From contig NZ_LRBG01000037.1 of NCBI RefSeq assembly GCF_001580545.1, positions 558,001-622,000 of the forward strand: DNA of 64,000 nucleotides. The letters are read 5' to 3'. This document shows positions 1 through 8,139 of the stretch, piece after piece. Numbering within the stretch: the stretch's first letter is position 1; every line of letters begins with the position of its first letter. The DNA is from Paraburkholderia monticola. GTDB lineage: Bacteria; Pseudomonadota; Gammaproteobacteria; Burkholderiales; Burkholderiaceae. A program made the position numbers and the translations under genes. The notes beneath the pieces were generated by a model that saw nothing but the letters and a program-made list of their open reading frames with translations, did no database searches and was not told where the DNA came from.

Positions 1-122
1 CTCCTCAGAGGCTAGCATCCGAAGCCGGCGCGCGGCATTGACCGGATCGATGTCTGACATATCGCCGTCTACGATGCGGATGAGTCAGGCAATAGAATGA
101 CGTCGAGCTATGCCGAACGGTA

Positions 123-138
123 TCGGTCGAATGACCGA
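123..138. repeat. Palindrome TCGGTC-N4-GACCGA, copy 1
   Basis: The sequence TCGGTCGAATGACCGA is a perfect 6-bp inverted repeat around a 4-base centre. The same arms recur at 932-947, and the flanks are loosely alike (CCATTCGGGATGG here, CCCGGGATGCG there). Seen directly. An operator role for a dimeric regulator is inference; no intact gene lies directly beside this copy. Confidence 0.55.
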
Positions 139-177
139 TGCCATTCGGGATGGCTCGACTTGCCTCTGTAATCAACT

Positions 178-492
178 TCATCTACTGCAGGGTTGGGGGG
201 AGACCGGGTAGACGGCTGCGGGCCGGTGTGTCCGATGAAATTGAATTTTCGGATGCGGTCTGCGGGTTTCTGCCATCGGCTTCATGATGATCGCGCGACC
301 AGCGGCCAATGCGATAGACACCTTCCGCGTAAACATCAAGCGCACGATATCGCCGCGTTGTTTGGCAAGCAGGGGCGACCACCCAAAAAATGCGGCACTG
401 GTACGAACAATCACTGGGCGTACCTGGGATTCGGAATGATGTTCTACCTGTCCGACCACACTGCCGTCTACGGGACTAAGAACGTCGGTCAT
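178..492 (-). pseudogene. Remnant of an NAD(P)-dependent aldehyde dehydrogenase
   Basis: The reading frame is open for 104 codons but is only a patchwork of an aldehyde dehydrogenase of the succinate-semialdehyde type. It begins like the family N-terminus (LSPVDGSVVGQV, then FFGWSPLLAKQRGDI). It then jumps directly to the cofactor-binding segment TRKVSIALAAGRAIIMKP, so about 100 residues between them are missing. After KPMAET the similarity moves to another frame, where RKFNFIGHTG resembles the family motif RKISFTGST. The catalytic Glu and Cys regions are absent. It is therefore a decayed gene with deletions and at least one frameshift. The family assignment rests on motif recall, not alignment. 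Confidence 0.7.
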
Positions 493-710
493 GCAGTTTT
501 CTCTTTAGGATGATTCAAGGCTCTGCAGCGGCACACGGTGTGGCGTGACGCGGCCGCATGATCGAATCGTATGTGAGGCAAGAAGATCCGCGAACGTGAG
601 ATTGTCTGAATTCCTTGCCTGATCCTATGAGGCGATCGTCGTAACGCAATGCGATGTGGCACACCTACCGTCATCGATAGAAATGACGCTGAACGGGTGA
701 TCTGCCATGG

Positions 711-943
711 AACGCAAGACTCAAGCACTGGAGCGTGCGCGCCGACATGGTGGGACTGCTTCTGGAACTGGTGCCGCATGAAGGAAGTCGGTCAACACTT
801 CGCCGTCGCAATACATCAAGTCGACACGACTGCTTCAGGCGCGTCTCCTCATGGTAACGCACGGCATGACCGCAGCGGCAGCGAGCGCGCGGGTCGTCCA
901 CGAACGTCTCTTGCAGGGTGACTCGCCTTGGTCGGTCATTTGA
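711..943 (+). pseudogene. Remnant of an AraC-family regulator
   Basis: Two frames each carry a piece of an AraC-type regulator. In the first, 711-785 reads RADMVGLLLELVPHEG, like the start of the AraC N-terminal domain family in which LVPHEG is typical. In the second, 791-943 reads TSPSQYIKSTRLLQARLLM, the end of the first and start of the second helix-turn-helix of the AraC C-terminal domain, and stops at 941-943. Roughly 200 residues between the pieces are gone and the frames differ, so this is a degraded gene. It lies beside the aldehyde dehydrogenase remnant, so the two may once have formed one catabolic locus (inference). Confidence 0.62.
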
Positions 944-947
944 CCGA
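932..947. repeat. Palindrome TCGGTC-N4-GACCGA, copy 2
   Basis: TCGGTCATTTGACCGA is a perfect 6-bp inverted repeat with a 4-base centre and the same arms as 123-138. It overlaps the end of the AraC remnant and lies about 200 bases upstream of the cytochrome b561 gene at 1154. It could be an operator for that operon, but this is inference. Confidence 0.5.
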
Positions 948-1153
948 TAGCATTGCGCGACCCGGGATGCGATTCTTGTCGGGTACTAAGGCACGAGTAT
1001 CCAAATGAAGACCGGGCAACGCGACGGTCTTTCACGAGTCAGATTTCGAGTTGAGTTTGCAAGGGAAGGCGCGACGCACGGTGGCTTTTCGCTCGCCGCT
1101 GAGAGCCGCAGAACACGCTTTTAACTTTCAATACCATCGACAGGGAGGCCGCT

Positions 1154-1747
1154 TTGGCTCATACAACGATACATCCCGTATGGGTCCGCATCATGCGCTG
1201 GATCAACGCAGTCGCTGTCGTAGTCATGTGTCTGAGCGGCTGGCAAGTGTATAACGCGTCGCCCATCTTCAAGGCCATCTGGTTTCCGAGCTGGGTCGCA
1301 CTGGGCGGCTGGCTAGGTGGTGCGCTGCTCTGGCATTTCACGGTCATGTGGATACTGGTCGCAAACTTTGTCACATACCTCGTTCTGGGCACTTTTACAG
1401 GACGCCTGCGCAAGAAATTCTTTCCCATTGGCATTCGCGCGATTGCCTTCGACCTGGTTGCCGCGCTCCGGGGCAAGCTTGGTCATGACGATCCAGGCCG
1501 ATACAACGCCGTACAGAAGTTTGCATATCTCGTTGTGATTGCCGACATCGTGCTCGTGGTGTTATCGGGCCTGGCTATCTGGAAACCGGTTCAATTGCCG
1601 GTCCTGCGCACGTTAATGGGTGGTTTCGACAACGCACGCATCGTCCACTTCGTCGCGATGAGCGTGCTCGTCGGCTTTTTCTCAATACATGTCGTGATGG
1701 TTGCGCTAGTGCCGCGATCTTTACTCACCATGATCCGGGGCCGCTAA
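1154..1747 (+). CDS. Cytochrome b561-family membrane protein, electron-transfer partner of a Moco enzyme
   Basis: The 197-residue protein matches the b-type cytochrome family of Ni/Fe-hydrogenase and b561 subunits. It shows four hydrophobic segments at about 15-32, 48-75, 122-143 and 162-185, with histidines in or beside them (H7, H62 and the HFVAMSVLVGFFSIH stretch) that fit haem ligation. The start is TTG at 1154, chosen because GGGAGG lies at 1143-1148; no closer ATG is available. The stop is 2 bases before the GTG of the next gene, so the two are almost certainly co-transcribed and translationally coupled. The likely role is passing electrons between the quinone pool and the periplasmic molybdoenzyme encoded next (inference from pairing). 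The closest analogue is the MsrQ-MsrP arrangement, but the sequence family differs. Confidence 0.85.
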   Translation: MAHTTIHPVWVRIMRWINAVAVVVMCLSGWQVYNASPIFKAIWFPSWVALGGWLGGALLWHFTVMWILVANFVTYLVLGTFTGRLRKKFFPIGIRAIAFDLVAALRGKLGHDDPGRYNAVQKFAYLVVIADIVLVVLSGLAIWKPVQLPVLRTLMGGFDNARIVHFVAMSVLVGFFSIHVVMVALVPRSLLTMIRGR

Positions 1748-1749
1748 CC

Positions 1750-2523
1750 GTGACTTCCCGAAAATCCGTACGCCCCCTTGACGCTGCATCGATCATCAAG
1801 GATGCACAGAGGGAACTGCAATCGCCTGCACGTCGCCTGCTTGGCAGGCGAATCCTGACCTTGGGCGGACTCGCACTACTGTCGGGCTGCGATTTGACCA
1901 ACGATAGATCGGTCGACGCCATGCTGCGGAAAATGTCTTCATTCAACGATAGCGCGCAGGCCCTGCTGTTCGATCCGCGCGAACTGGCGCCGGTCTATCC
2001 AGAATCGATGATCACGCGCCCATTTCCGTTCAATGCCTTCTATGACATTGATCAGGTACCGGACGTCGACGCACACGCTTATCAACTTGATCTCAGTGGT
2101 CTCGTCAAAGGCAAGCGTATCTGGACGCTCGACGAACTGCATGCGTTGCCGCAGCAGGGCCAGGTGACTCGGCACATTTGTATTGAAGGTTGGAGCGCAA
2201 TCGGCAAGTGGGGTGGGGTGCGATTCTCCGACTTTCTCTTGCGGGCCGGCGCCGATACGACTGCGAAATACGTCGCCCTACACTGTGCCGACAACTACTG
2301 GACAAGCATCGACATGCCGACGGCGTTGCATCCCCAGACGCTGCTCACGCTGACCTATGACGGCGACATCCTGCCCGCGAAGTACGGCTTCCCCATGAAG
2401 CTTCGCGTGCCCACGAAGCTCGGCTACAAAAACCCGAAGCATATCGTCGCCATTTCCGTGACCAATGAATTTCCCGGCGGCTATTGGGAAAACCAGGGTT
2501 ACAACTGGTTCGGTGGTTCCTGA
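1750..2523 (+). CDS. Molybdopterin-dependent oxidoreductase, sulfite-oxidase fold, probable lipoprotein
   Basis: This 257-residue protein has the sulfite-oxidase/MsrP-type Moco domain from about residue 90. The cysteine expected to coordinate molybdenum is C144, in RHICIEGWSAIGKWGG, followed by VRFSDFL and later GYKNPKHIVAISV, both typical of the fold. The N-terminus has paired arginines, a hydrophobic run and the lipobox LLSGC with C47, so it is probably exported and lipid-anchored; the RR pair hints at Tat export of a folded cofactor enzyme. GTG at 1750 lies 2 bases after the preceding stop. The C-terminal FPGGYWENQGYNWFGG is a family hallmark. The substrate is unknown. The dimerisation domain of true sulfite oxidases is absent, as in MsrP. 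Confidence 0.88.
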   Translation: MTSRKSVRPLDAASIIKDAQRELQSPARRLLGRRILTLGGLALLSGCDLTNDRSVDAMLRKMSSFNDSAQALLFDPRELAPVYPESMITRPFPFNAFYDIDQVPDVDAHAYQLDLSGLVKGKRIWTLDELHALPQQGQVTRHICIEGWSAIGKWGGVRFSDFLLRAGADTTAKYVALHCADNYWTSIDMPTALHPQTLLTLTYDGDILPAKYGFPMKLRVPTKLGYKNPKHIVAISVTNEFPGGYWENQGYNWFGGS

Positions 2524-2573
2524 ACCACACGCCGTCAATATCTTCTCACCTCAACCCATCTTACGGAGCATTT

Positions 2574-3188
2574 ATGTCCATGCACTTCAAATTCGCCGTT
2601 TCCTTCGTCGCACTGACGCTCGCCGGTGCGGCGTTCGCTCAATCGTCAGCCGACAAACCTGAACGAATCCGTGGCGAGATTGTGTCGTTCACCGGCAGCA
2701 CCCTCAAAGTGCATCGGCGCAGTGGAGACACCGTGACGATCGACATGCAGGAGTCGTCGGGTGTCAACGCCGTAAAGGCGATCAAGCTTGCGGATATCAA
2801 GCCGGGCTCCTTTGTCGGCGCAGCCGCCATGCCGGGCCCCGATGGCAAGCTGACCGCAAAGGAAGTTCTGGTCTTTCCGGAAGCCGCTCGCGGTACGGGT
2901 GAAGGCCACTATGCATGGGATCTCGGCGCGAACAGCACAATGACGAACGCCAATGTGGATACGGTAGTGCAGGGCACGAGCGGCCACGATCTCAAACTTT
3001 CATACAAGGGCGGCAGCAACACCATCACCGTGCCGGACAACGTTCCGGTCGTGACGCTTATTCCGGCGACCCGCGCTGAGTTGACGACGGGCAAGAAGGT
3101 GTTCGTCGTGGCAACGCCAACGGCGGCCGGTACTTATGGCGGTAAGTTCGTCGTCGTCGAAAAGGATGGCGTTGCGCCGCCGATGTGA
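2574..3188 (+). CDS. Secreted small beta-domain protein (DUF5666-like)
   Basis: The start is ATG 2574, with ACGGAG at about 2564-2569; longer upstream starts would overlap the preceding gene and lack a binding site. The 204-residue product has a classical signal peptide (MSMHFKFAVSFVALTLAGAAFA, cleavage near residue 22). Two repeated beta-rich segments follow (RGEIVSFTGSTLKVHRRSGD and a later TSGHDLKLSYKGGS), resembling OB-like DUF5666 modules. It follows the Moco enzyme by 50 bases in the same direction, so a shared transcript is likely. The function is unknown. A periplasmic accessory or ligand-binding role for the redox pair is inference. Confidence 0.8.
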   Translation: MSMHFKFAVSFVALTLAGAAFAQSSADKPERIRGEIVSFTGSTLKVHRRSGDTVTIDMQESSGVNAVKAIKLADIKPGSFVGAAAMPGPDGKLTAKEVLVFPEAARGTGEGHYAWDLGANSTMTNANVDTVVQGTSGHDLKLSYKGGSNTITVPDNVPVVTLIPATRAELTTGKKVFVVATPTAAGTYGGKFVVVEKDGVAPPM

Positions 3189-3394
3189 GCCAGCCGAGGG
3201 GCAGCGTTGCGTCCGATCTGGCATCCAGACGGCCACTCGTTCTCGCCGTTGCTTCTTCCAGATCGTGTTCTGGTTTGAATTCCCGGTGCCGTCTTTCTCG
3301 CGAGGTTGTGAAAACGACCCCGACGTCGAACGTACGGCGCTATCGCGGACTACGCAATGAACATGGCAACTGCGCCATCAGTCGACTTTCCGAA

Positions 3395-4144
3395 ATGCCG
3401 CACGCAGACGTTTCAACCCGCTACATGCTACTTACCGGCGCGAGTCGTGGGATCGGACACGCAACTGTAAAGTTGTTCCAGGAACACAACTGGAAGGTTT
3501 TCACTGTGTCGCGACAGCCGTTTTCCGAAGACTGCAAGTGGCCAGCCGCGCGAGAGTCGCATATTCAGGCGGACCTCGCGGATCTGAATTCCGTCGAGAA
3601 GATTGCCGAAGAAGTACGTCGTCGGCTTCCTGACGGCAAACTGCACGCGCTCGTGAACAATGAGGGGATCTCGCCCAAAGGCGAAGACAGAACGCGACTT
3701 GGCGTGCTCAAGAGCGACACTCGCACGTGGTCGACCGTTCTCAACGTCAATCTGATCTCGAATGCCTTGCTCGCCCGGGCTCTCTTTCCTGAGCTGGCAC
3801 GCGCCAAGGGCGCAATTGCCAATGTCACCTCGATTGCCGGTTTCAAAGTCCATCCCTTCGCGGGCGCTGCTTATGCGGTGTCCAAGGCAGCACTTTTCGC
3901 CCTGACGCGAGAGATGGCTCATGAGTTTGGACCGGAGGGCGTACGCGTCAATGCCATTGCCCCCGGAGAGATTGATACTTCGATCCTGTCGCCAGGCACC
4001 GAAGACATCGTCAACCACGAGATTCCACTTCATCGATTGGGTAACCCTCGCGAGGTGGCGGAGACAATCCATTTCCTTTGTGGGCCGGCGGCGTCATATA
4101 TCAATGGCGCCGAGATTCACATCAATGGAGGGCAGCACGTCTGA
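3395..4144 (+). CDS. Short-chain dehydrogenase/reductase
   Basis: About 249 residues of the classical SDR fold. The NAD(P)-binding glycine motif TGASRGIG is at 14-21. The catalytic set is N119 (LNVNL), S146, Y160 and K164 (YAVSK). The end HINGGQHV fits SDRs of the FabG type. The usual NNAG motif reads NNEG (88-91), an uncommon Ala-to-Glu change next to the cofactor site. The start is uncertain: no good ribosome site precedes 3395, and the alternative ATG at 3425 would begin right at the first beta strand. The frame is open upstream to 3185, but that part looks non-coding. The substrate cannot be told from sequence. Confidence 0.85.
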   Translation: MPHADVSTRYMLLTGASRGIGHATVKLFQEHNWKVFTVSRQPFSEDCKWPAARESHIQADLADLNSVEKIAEEVRRRLPDGKLHALVNNEGISPKGEDRTRLGVLKSDTRTWSTVLNVNLISNALLARALFPELARAKGAIANVTSIAGFKVHPFAGAAYAVSKAALFALTREMAHEFGPEGVRVNAIAPGEIDTSILSPGTEDIVNHEIPLHRLGNPREVAETIHFLCGPAASYINGAEIHINGGQHV

Positions 4145-4459
4145 CCTCGTGGGCAATCGTGCGGCCGCTTATTTACAAGCCACGCAGTATGCGGAACTCT
4201 CTCCGGAAGAGATGCACGGGATGAGGTGCAACGTTCGAATGCATCCGTCTGCGGACAGTCTCGCACAATTTTGACGCAGCGCTCTCAGCAAGTTAATACC
4301 ACGTGCATTCAGAAAGGAACGTCGGGTCATTAGCGCCGACCGTCGCAATTGACGTTCGCGTCAATGATTTCGCGCGCAATGTGGGTATCGCATATGCGGT
4401 GACTAACATTCGCGCATAACTTCCCCATCTCCTCAAGCTGCGTATTTCATTCAAGCAAA
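4145..4459. other. Intergenic region with an inverted repeat upstream of the flavin monooxygenase gene
   Basis: No gene is supported here. At 4348-4365 the sequence ATTGACG-TTCG-CGTCAAT forms a 7-bp perfect inverted repeat, about 95 bases before the gene at 4460. It could be an operator or a small hairpin. CATATGCG at about 4390 is a second, weaker symmetric element. No ribosome site of note precedes 4460. Confidence 0.45.
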
Positions 4460-5608
4460 ATGACATCAATAGTCGAACTCATGCTGTCCGATATCAAAGG
4501 GATGGCGTCCACGATCGTAGCGCGCTTACCGGAAATCGACGCGCTGCGGAGCATGCCTCGCGACGTGATCGAGACATTGCGATCGATTGGAATCTTTCGT
4601 TCGCTCGTTCCACGTCGCTATGGAGGGCTTGAACTCGATGTGCCCGCGGCACTCGAAATCGTCACAGCGTTAGGGAGGATCGATGGCTCGCTCGGCTGGA
4701 TCAGCATGATCGGCGCAACTGCTGCACTAGTGGCGCCGGAGTTACCGCAATCCACCTATGAGCGTATCTACGCAAATGGTCCCGACGTGATCTTCGCCGG
4801 CTCCTTCGCTCCAGGCGGCACTGCGGATCGAACCGACCGCGGCTGGTGCGTGAATGGACGCTGGCCGTTCGCGAGCGGATGCGCACACGCCGACTGGATT
4901 CTCGGACTCAGCACGATGCGCGAAGGCAGTACGCCGCTGTCCGCGCCGTCCGGCGAGGTACCGCTGATGCGCGCCTTTCTGTTGCCAGCCGACCAATGGC
5001 ATATTGAAGACAGCTGGCATGTGATGGGACTGGTCGGCACCGGCAGTCATCATATTTCGCTTCGCAATGCGCTGGTGACCGAAGATCACTTCTTCGCTCC
5101 AGCAGAACAACGCTGGCTAGAAGGACCGCTGTACAGCGTCGTGCCCCCGTTCATCCCGCTGTTCCACGCGGCCAATATGCTCGGCATCGCCGAAGGGGCG
5201 TTGGCAGACCTGATCGCATTGGCGGCGAGCGGTCACCGTCAATACCGTGCGGCGACATCGATGCGCGATTCGGAATGGTTTCAGGCGGAACTCGGGCGCA
5301 TTGATGCCGATCTGCGCGCGGCGCGCGCGCTCCTGCGCGATCAGGCGGCGAGCCATTGGCGTCACGCGGTTGACGGAACGCTGAGCGAGAAGGACCTTCA
5401 TGTTCACGGTACGCAGGTGGCGACATGGATGGCCGCAACCTGCGTTCGTGTGGCCGACGCGTGCTTTTCATTGGCCGGCAGCGGTGCCCTGTATCGAGAT
5501 TCTCCGCTGCAGCGGCGAATGCGAGATCTGCACGGCGCCGCGCAACATGCAGCGGTACAACAGCGAAACTTTATATCCGGTGGCGGCCTGCTCCTGCAGC
5601 AGGCCTAA
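4460..5608 (+). CDS. Flavin-dependent monooxygenase, acyl-CoA dehydrogenase fold (group D type)
   Basis: A 382-residue protein with the acyl-CoA dehydrogenase architecture: N-terminal helices with LVPRRYGGLE (about 50-60), a middle beta domain (GSFAPGGTADRTDRGWCVNG, then SGCAHADW and DSWHVMGLVGTGSHHI) and a C-terminal four-helix region. The motif order fits the HpaB/HsaA/DszC-like hydroxylases, which use reduced flavin from a partner reductase, better than true acyl-CoA dehydrogenases, since no catalytic glutamate motif is evident. No flavin reductase is encoded beside it, so reduced flavin would come from elsewhere. It lies upstream of a ThDP decarboxylase on the same strand, suggesting a joint aromatic or natural-product pathway (inference). 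Confidence 0.82.
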   Translation: MTSIVELMLSDIKGMASTIVARLPEIDALRSMPRDVIETLRSIGIFRSLVPRRYGGLELDVPAALEIVTALGRIDGSLGWISMIGATAALVAPELPQSTYERIYANGPDVIFAGSFAPGGTADRTDRGWCVNGRWPFASGCAHADWILGLSTMREGSTPLSAPSGEVPLMRAFLLPADQWHIEDSWHVMGLVGTGSHHISLRNALVTEDHFFAPAEQRWLEGPLYSVVPPFIPLFHAANMLGIAEGALADLIALAASGHRQYRAATSMRDSEWFQAELGRIDADLRAARALLRDQAASHWRHAVDGTLSEKDLHVHGTQVATWMAATCVRVADACFSLAGSGALYRDSPLQRRMRDLHGAAQHAAVQQRNFISGGGLLLQQA

Positions 5609-5765
5609 GCATCGCGACGCTGGGGGCGCGATGGTGATCGACTTCAGCTTCGCTTGGAATATCTGGTGCCTCATTTACCGCGATATTCACCGGATTCGCA
5701 ATCGCGTACGCACCGACTAACACTAGACTTTTCCGGATCGACAACTGAACTCCAAGGTTATCTTT

Positions 5766-7460
5766 ATGACATCGATATCGTCCTTTGACCCACTCAGTGC
5801 AAGCGAACAGCGCGGTGCAGATCTGTTCGCAGAAGTACTACAACAAGAAGGGGTGCGTTATGTCTTCGGCAATCCGGGGACGACCGAGCTTCCGCTATTG
5901 GACGCGCTGACCGACCTCGCCGGCATAGACTATGTTCTAGGCCTTCACGAGGCATCCGTCGTTGCTATGGCAGACGGTTATGCGCAGGCGTCCGGCAAGC
6001 CGGGATTTGTCAATCTTCACACGGCTGGTGGCCTCGGCAACGCGATGGGCGCGATCCTCAACGCGAAAATGGCGAACACTCCGCTCGTCGTAACGGCCGG
6101 ACAGCAAGACACGCGGCACAGCGTGACAGATCCCTTGCTTCACGGCGATCTCACGGGCATCGCCCGTCCGAACGTTAAGTGGGTGGAAGAAATTCACCAT
6201 CCCGAGCATATCCCCATGCTGTTGCGTCGTGCTTTGCAGGACTGCCGCACAGGTCCGGCCGGTCCGGTGTTCCTGTCATTGCCGATGGACACGATGGAGC
6301 GTTCCACGATCGTGGGCGCCGGCGAGGCATCGCGAATTGAGCGCGCCTCGGTGGCCAACATGCTCGACGCGCTGGCCGCTGCGCTGGCGGGAGTATCAGC
6401 CGGACGTATTGCGCTCGTCGCTGGTGAGGAAGTCTTCACGGCGAATGCCGACGTCGAAGCCGTTGCGCTTGCCGAGGCACTCGGAGCGCCGGTCTTCGGC
6501 GCATCATGGCCGGGCCACATCCCGTTCCCGACCGCCCATCCACTGTGGCAGGGAACGCTGCCGTCGAAAGCCTCCGAGATCCGAGAGACACTCGCCCCTT
6601 TCGACGCGGTCCTCCTGTTAGGCGGCCATTCCCTGATCGCCTATCCGTATTCCGATGGATCTGCCATTCCGTCACATTGCCAGCTCTTCCAACTAACGGG
6701 CGACGGCCACCAGATTGGCCGGATCCACCAGACAACGCTCGGTCTCGTCGGCGACCTGCAGCTTTCGCTACGAGCGCTGCTGCCAATGCTTGCGAGGAAT
6801 CTTCAGCCGCAGAACGGCGCGATCGTCCGGCTGCGAGAGGCAGCCACACTCAAGCGCGACGCGCGTCGGACTAAAACCACTGAGCGATCGGCCCGCGAAT
6901 TCGACGCACCGACGACAACGCCCTTCGTCGCTGCATTCGAAACGATCCGGGCGATCGGACCGGACATCCCGATTGTCGACGAGGCTCCCGTTACGATTCC
7001 GCACGTGCGCGCGTGCCTCGATTCGGCTTCCGGGCGACAATATCTTTTCACCCGTAGCGCAATCCTTGGTTGGGGCATGCCGGCGGCGGTCGGTACGTCG
7101 CTGGGGCTAGATCGCAACCCCGTCGTGTGCCTGGTCGGCGACGGCTCCGCGATGTACTCGCCGCAGGCGCTATGGACCGCAGCGCACGAGCGCTTGCCTG
7201 TCACCTTCGTGGTGTTCAACAACGGCGAATACAACATACTGAAAAACTACGCTCGAGCCCAGACGAGCTATCGCAGCGCCGGGGCAAACAGGTTCATTGG
7301 CCTGGATATCTCCGACCCTGCAATCGACTTCCTGGCTCTCGCGAGTTCGCTCGGTGTTTCTGCGCGGCGCGTCGAGCGAGCTGGGGACATTGCTATTGCC
7401 ATAGAGGATGGCATCCGCTCGGGAGAGCCGAACCTCATCGACGTGCCAATATCGAACTGA
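5766..7460 (+). CDS. Thiamine-diphosphate enzyme, benzoylformate decarboxylase-like
   Basis: A 564-residue ThDP enzyme of full length. The N-terminal domain carries GNPGTTELPLLDAL and the activating glutamate E62 (LGLHEASVVAMADGYAQ). LHTAGGLGNAMGA supplies H85, at the place of the catalytic His of benzoylformate decarboxylase (H70 there, with a constant offset of 15). The C-terminal cofactor motif runs from GDGSAMYSPQALWTAA to FNNGEYN. These features favour a 2-oxo-acid decarboxylase acting on an aryl-glyoxylate-type acid over acetolactate synthase. The start at 5766 has CCAAGG a few bases upstream. It may act with the monooxygenase gene 157 bases upstream. The exact substrate is unknown. Confidence 0.87.
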   Translation: MTSISSFDPLSASEQRGADLFAEVLQQEGVRYVFGNPGTTELPLLDALTDLAGIDYVLGLHEASVVAMADGYAQASGKPGFVNLHTAGGLGNAMGAILNAKMANTPLVVTAGQQDTRHSVTDPLLHGDLTGIARPNVKWVEEIHHPEHIPMLLRRALQDCRTGPAGPVFLSLPMDTMERSTIVGAGEASRIERASVANMLDALAAALAGVSAGRIALVAGEEVFTANADVEAVALAEALGAPVFGASWPGHIPFPTAHPLWQGTLPSKASEIRETLAPFDAVLLLGGHSLIAYPYSDGSAIPSHCQLFQLTGDGHQIGRIHQTTLGLVGDLQLSLRALLPMLARNLQPQNGAIVRLREAATLKRDARRTKTTERSAREFDAPTTTPFVAAFETIRAIGPDIPIVDEAPVTIPHVRACLDSASGRQYLFTRSAILGWGMPAAVGTSLGLDRNPVVCLVGDGSAMYSPQALWTAAHERLPVTFVVFNNGEYNILKNYARAQTSYRSAGANRFIGLDISDPAIDFLALASSLGVSARRVERAGDIAIAIEDGIRSGEPNLIDVPISN

Positions 7461-8139
7461 TCGCGATGTGTTACTCGTCAGGCGGCACGATTCCAGGTAC
7501 ACGCTGCGGAGTATTGCCCCACGGTCGTCAACGGTAAGCGAGAAATCCGGACTCCGACAAGTGGCAACCAGGCGCTGGAGAGTCTTGTCGGACCGAGCGG
7601 ACACCGCCTGGGGGAGCGCTGCATTGGGTGCTCGCGGGGCTTGTGCGAGTCAACAAATTACGTCGACTACGATATATGCGAATACTCGCGAATCAGCATA
7701 TAGCTCTTCGTCGACAGCAAACTTGATAAGTTCCGATTCGCGACGCATTAAACACGCTTAAACAACAGAACTTTGTTTAGATAAACGAGCTAAAAATACG
7801 TAAAAATACGAATAGAAAGCTCGAGTCTTTTTAAATATTCTTCCGATCATTGTCATTTCAAGGAAATCAGTGTGGCGCGGCGACGCGTCACACGGTCTCT
7901 CCCACGCAGGCGATCCGCTGCATATAAGTGCGCGGAATCCCCGATCGATTCGCCAAATCAGAAGAGTAGTTCCAAAAAAGAAATTTCTACTATTGAAATT
8001 TTGGATGCCGAATCAATAGGATCGCCTCGAGAGCGATACGAAGACAGGCAGCGGCGACGAATCGAATGCGTCTTGTAGATGGAGGAAGTTCAACGAGCGT
8101 CTTTTCAAACACGACCGATGCAGAGAGAGGAGTGGACGA
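7461..8139. other. Intergenic region, AT-rich, upstream of the GH92 gene
   Basis: No convincing gene. The segment around 7760-7860 is markedly AT-rich for this genome and holds a short direct repeat TAAAAATACG; it is the likely promoter area for 8140. TATATGC (7673-7679) and GCATATA (7696-7702) form a 7-bp inverted repeat with a 16-base spacer. A 68-codon frame starting GTG at 7872 after AAGGAAATCA is possible but arginine-rich and unlike a real protein. Confidence 0.4.
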
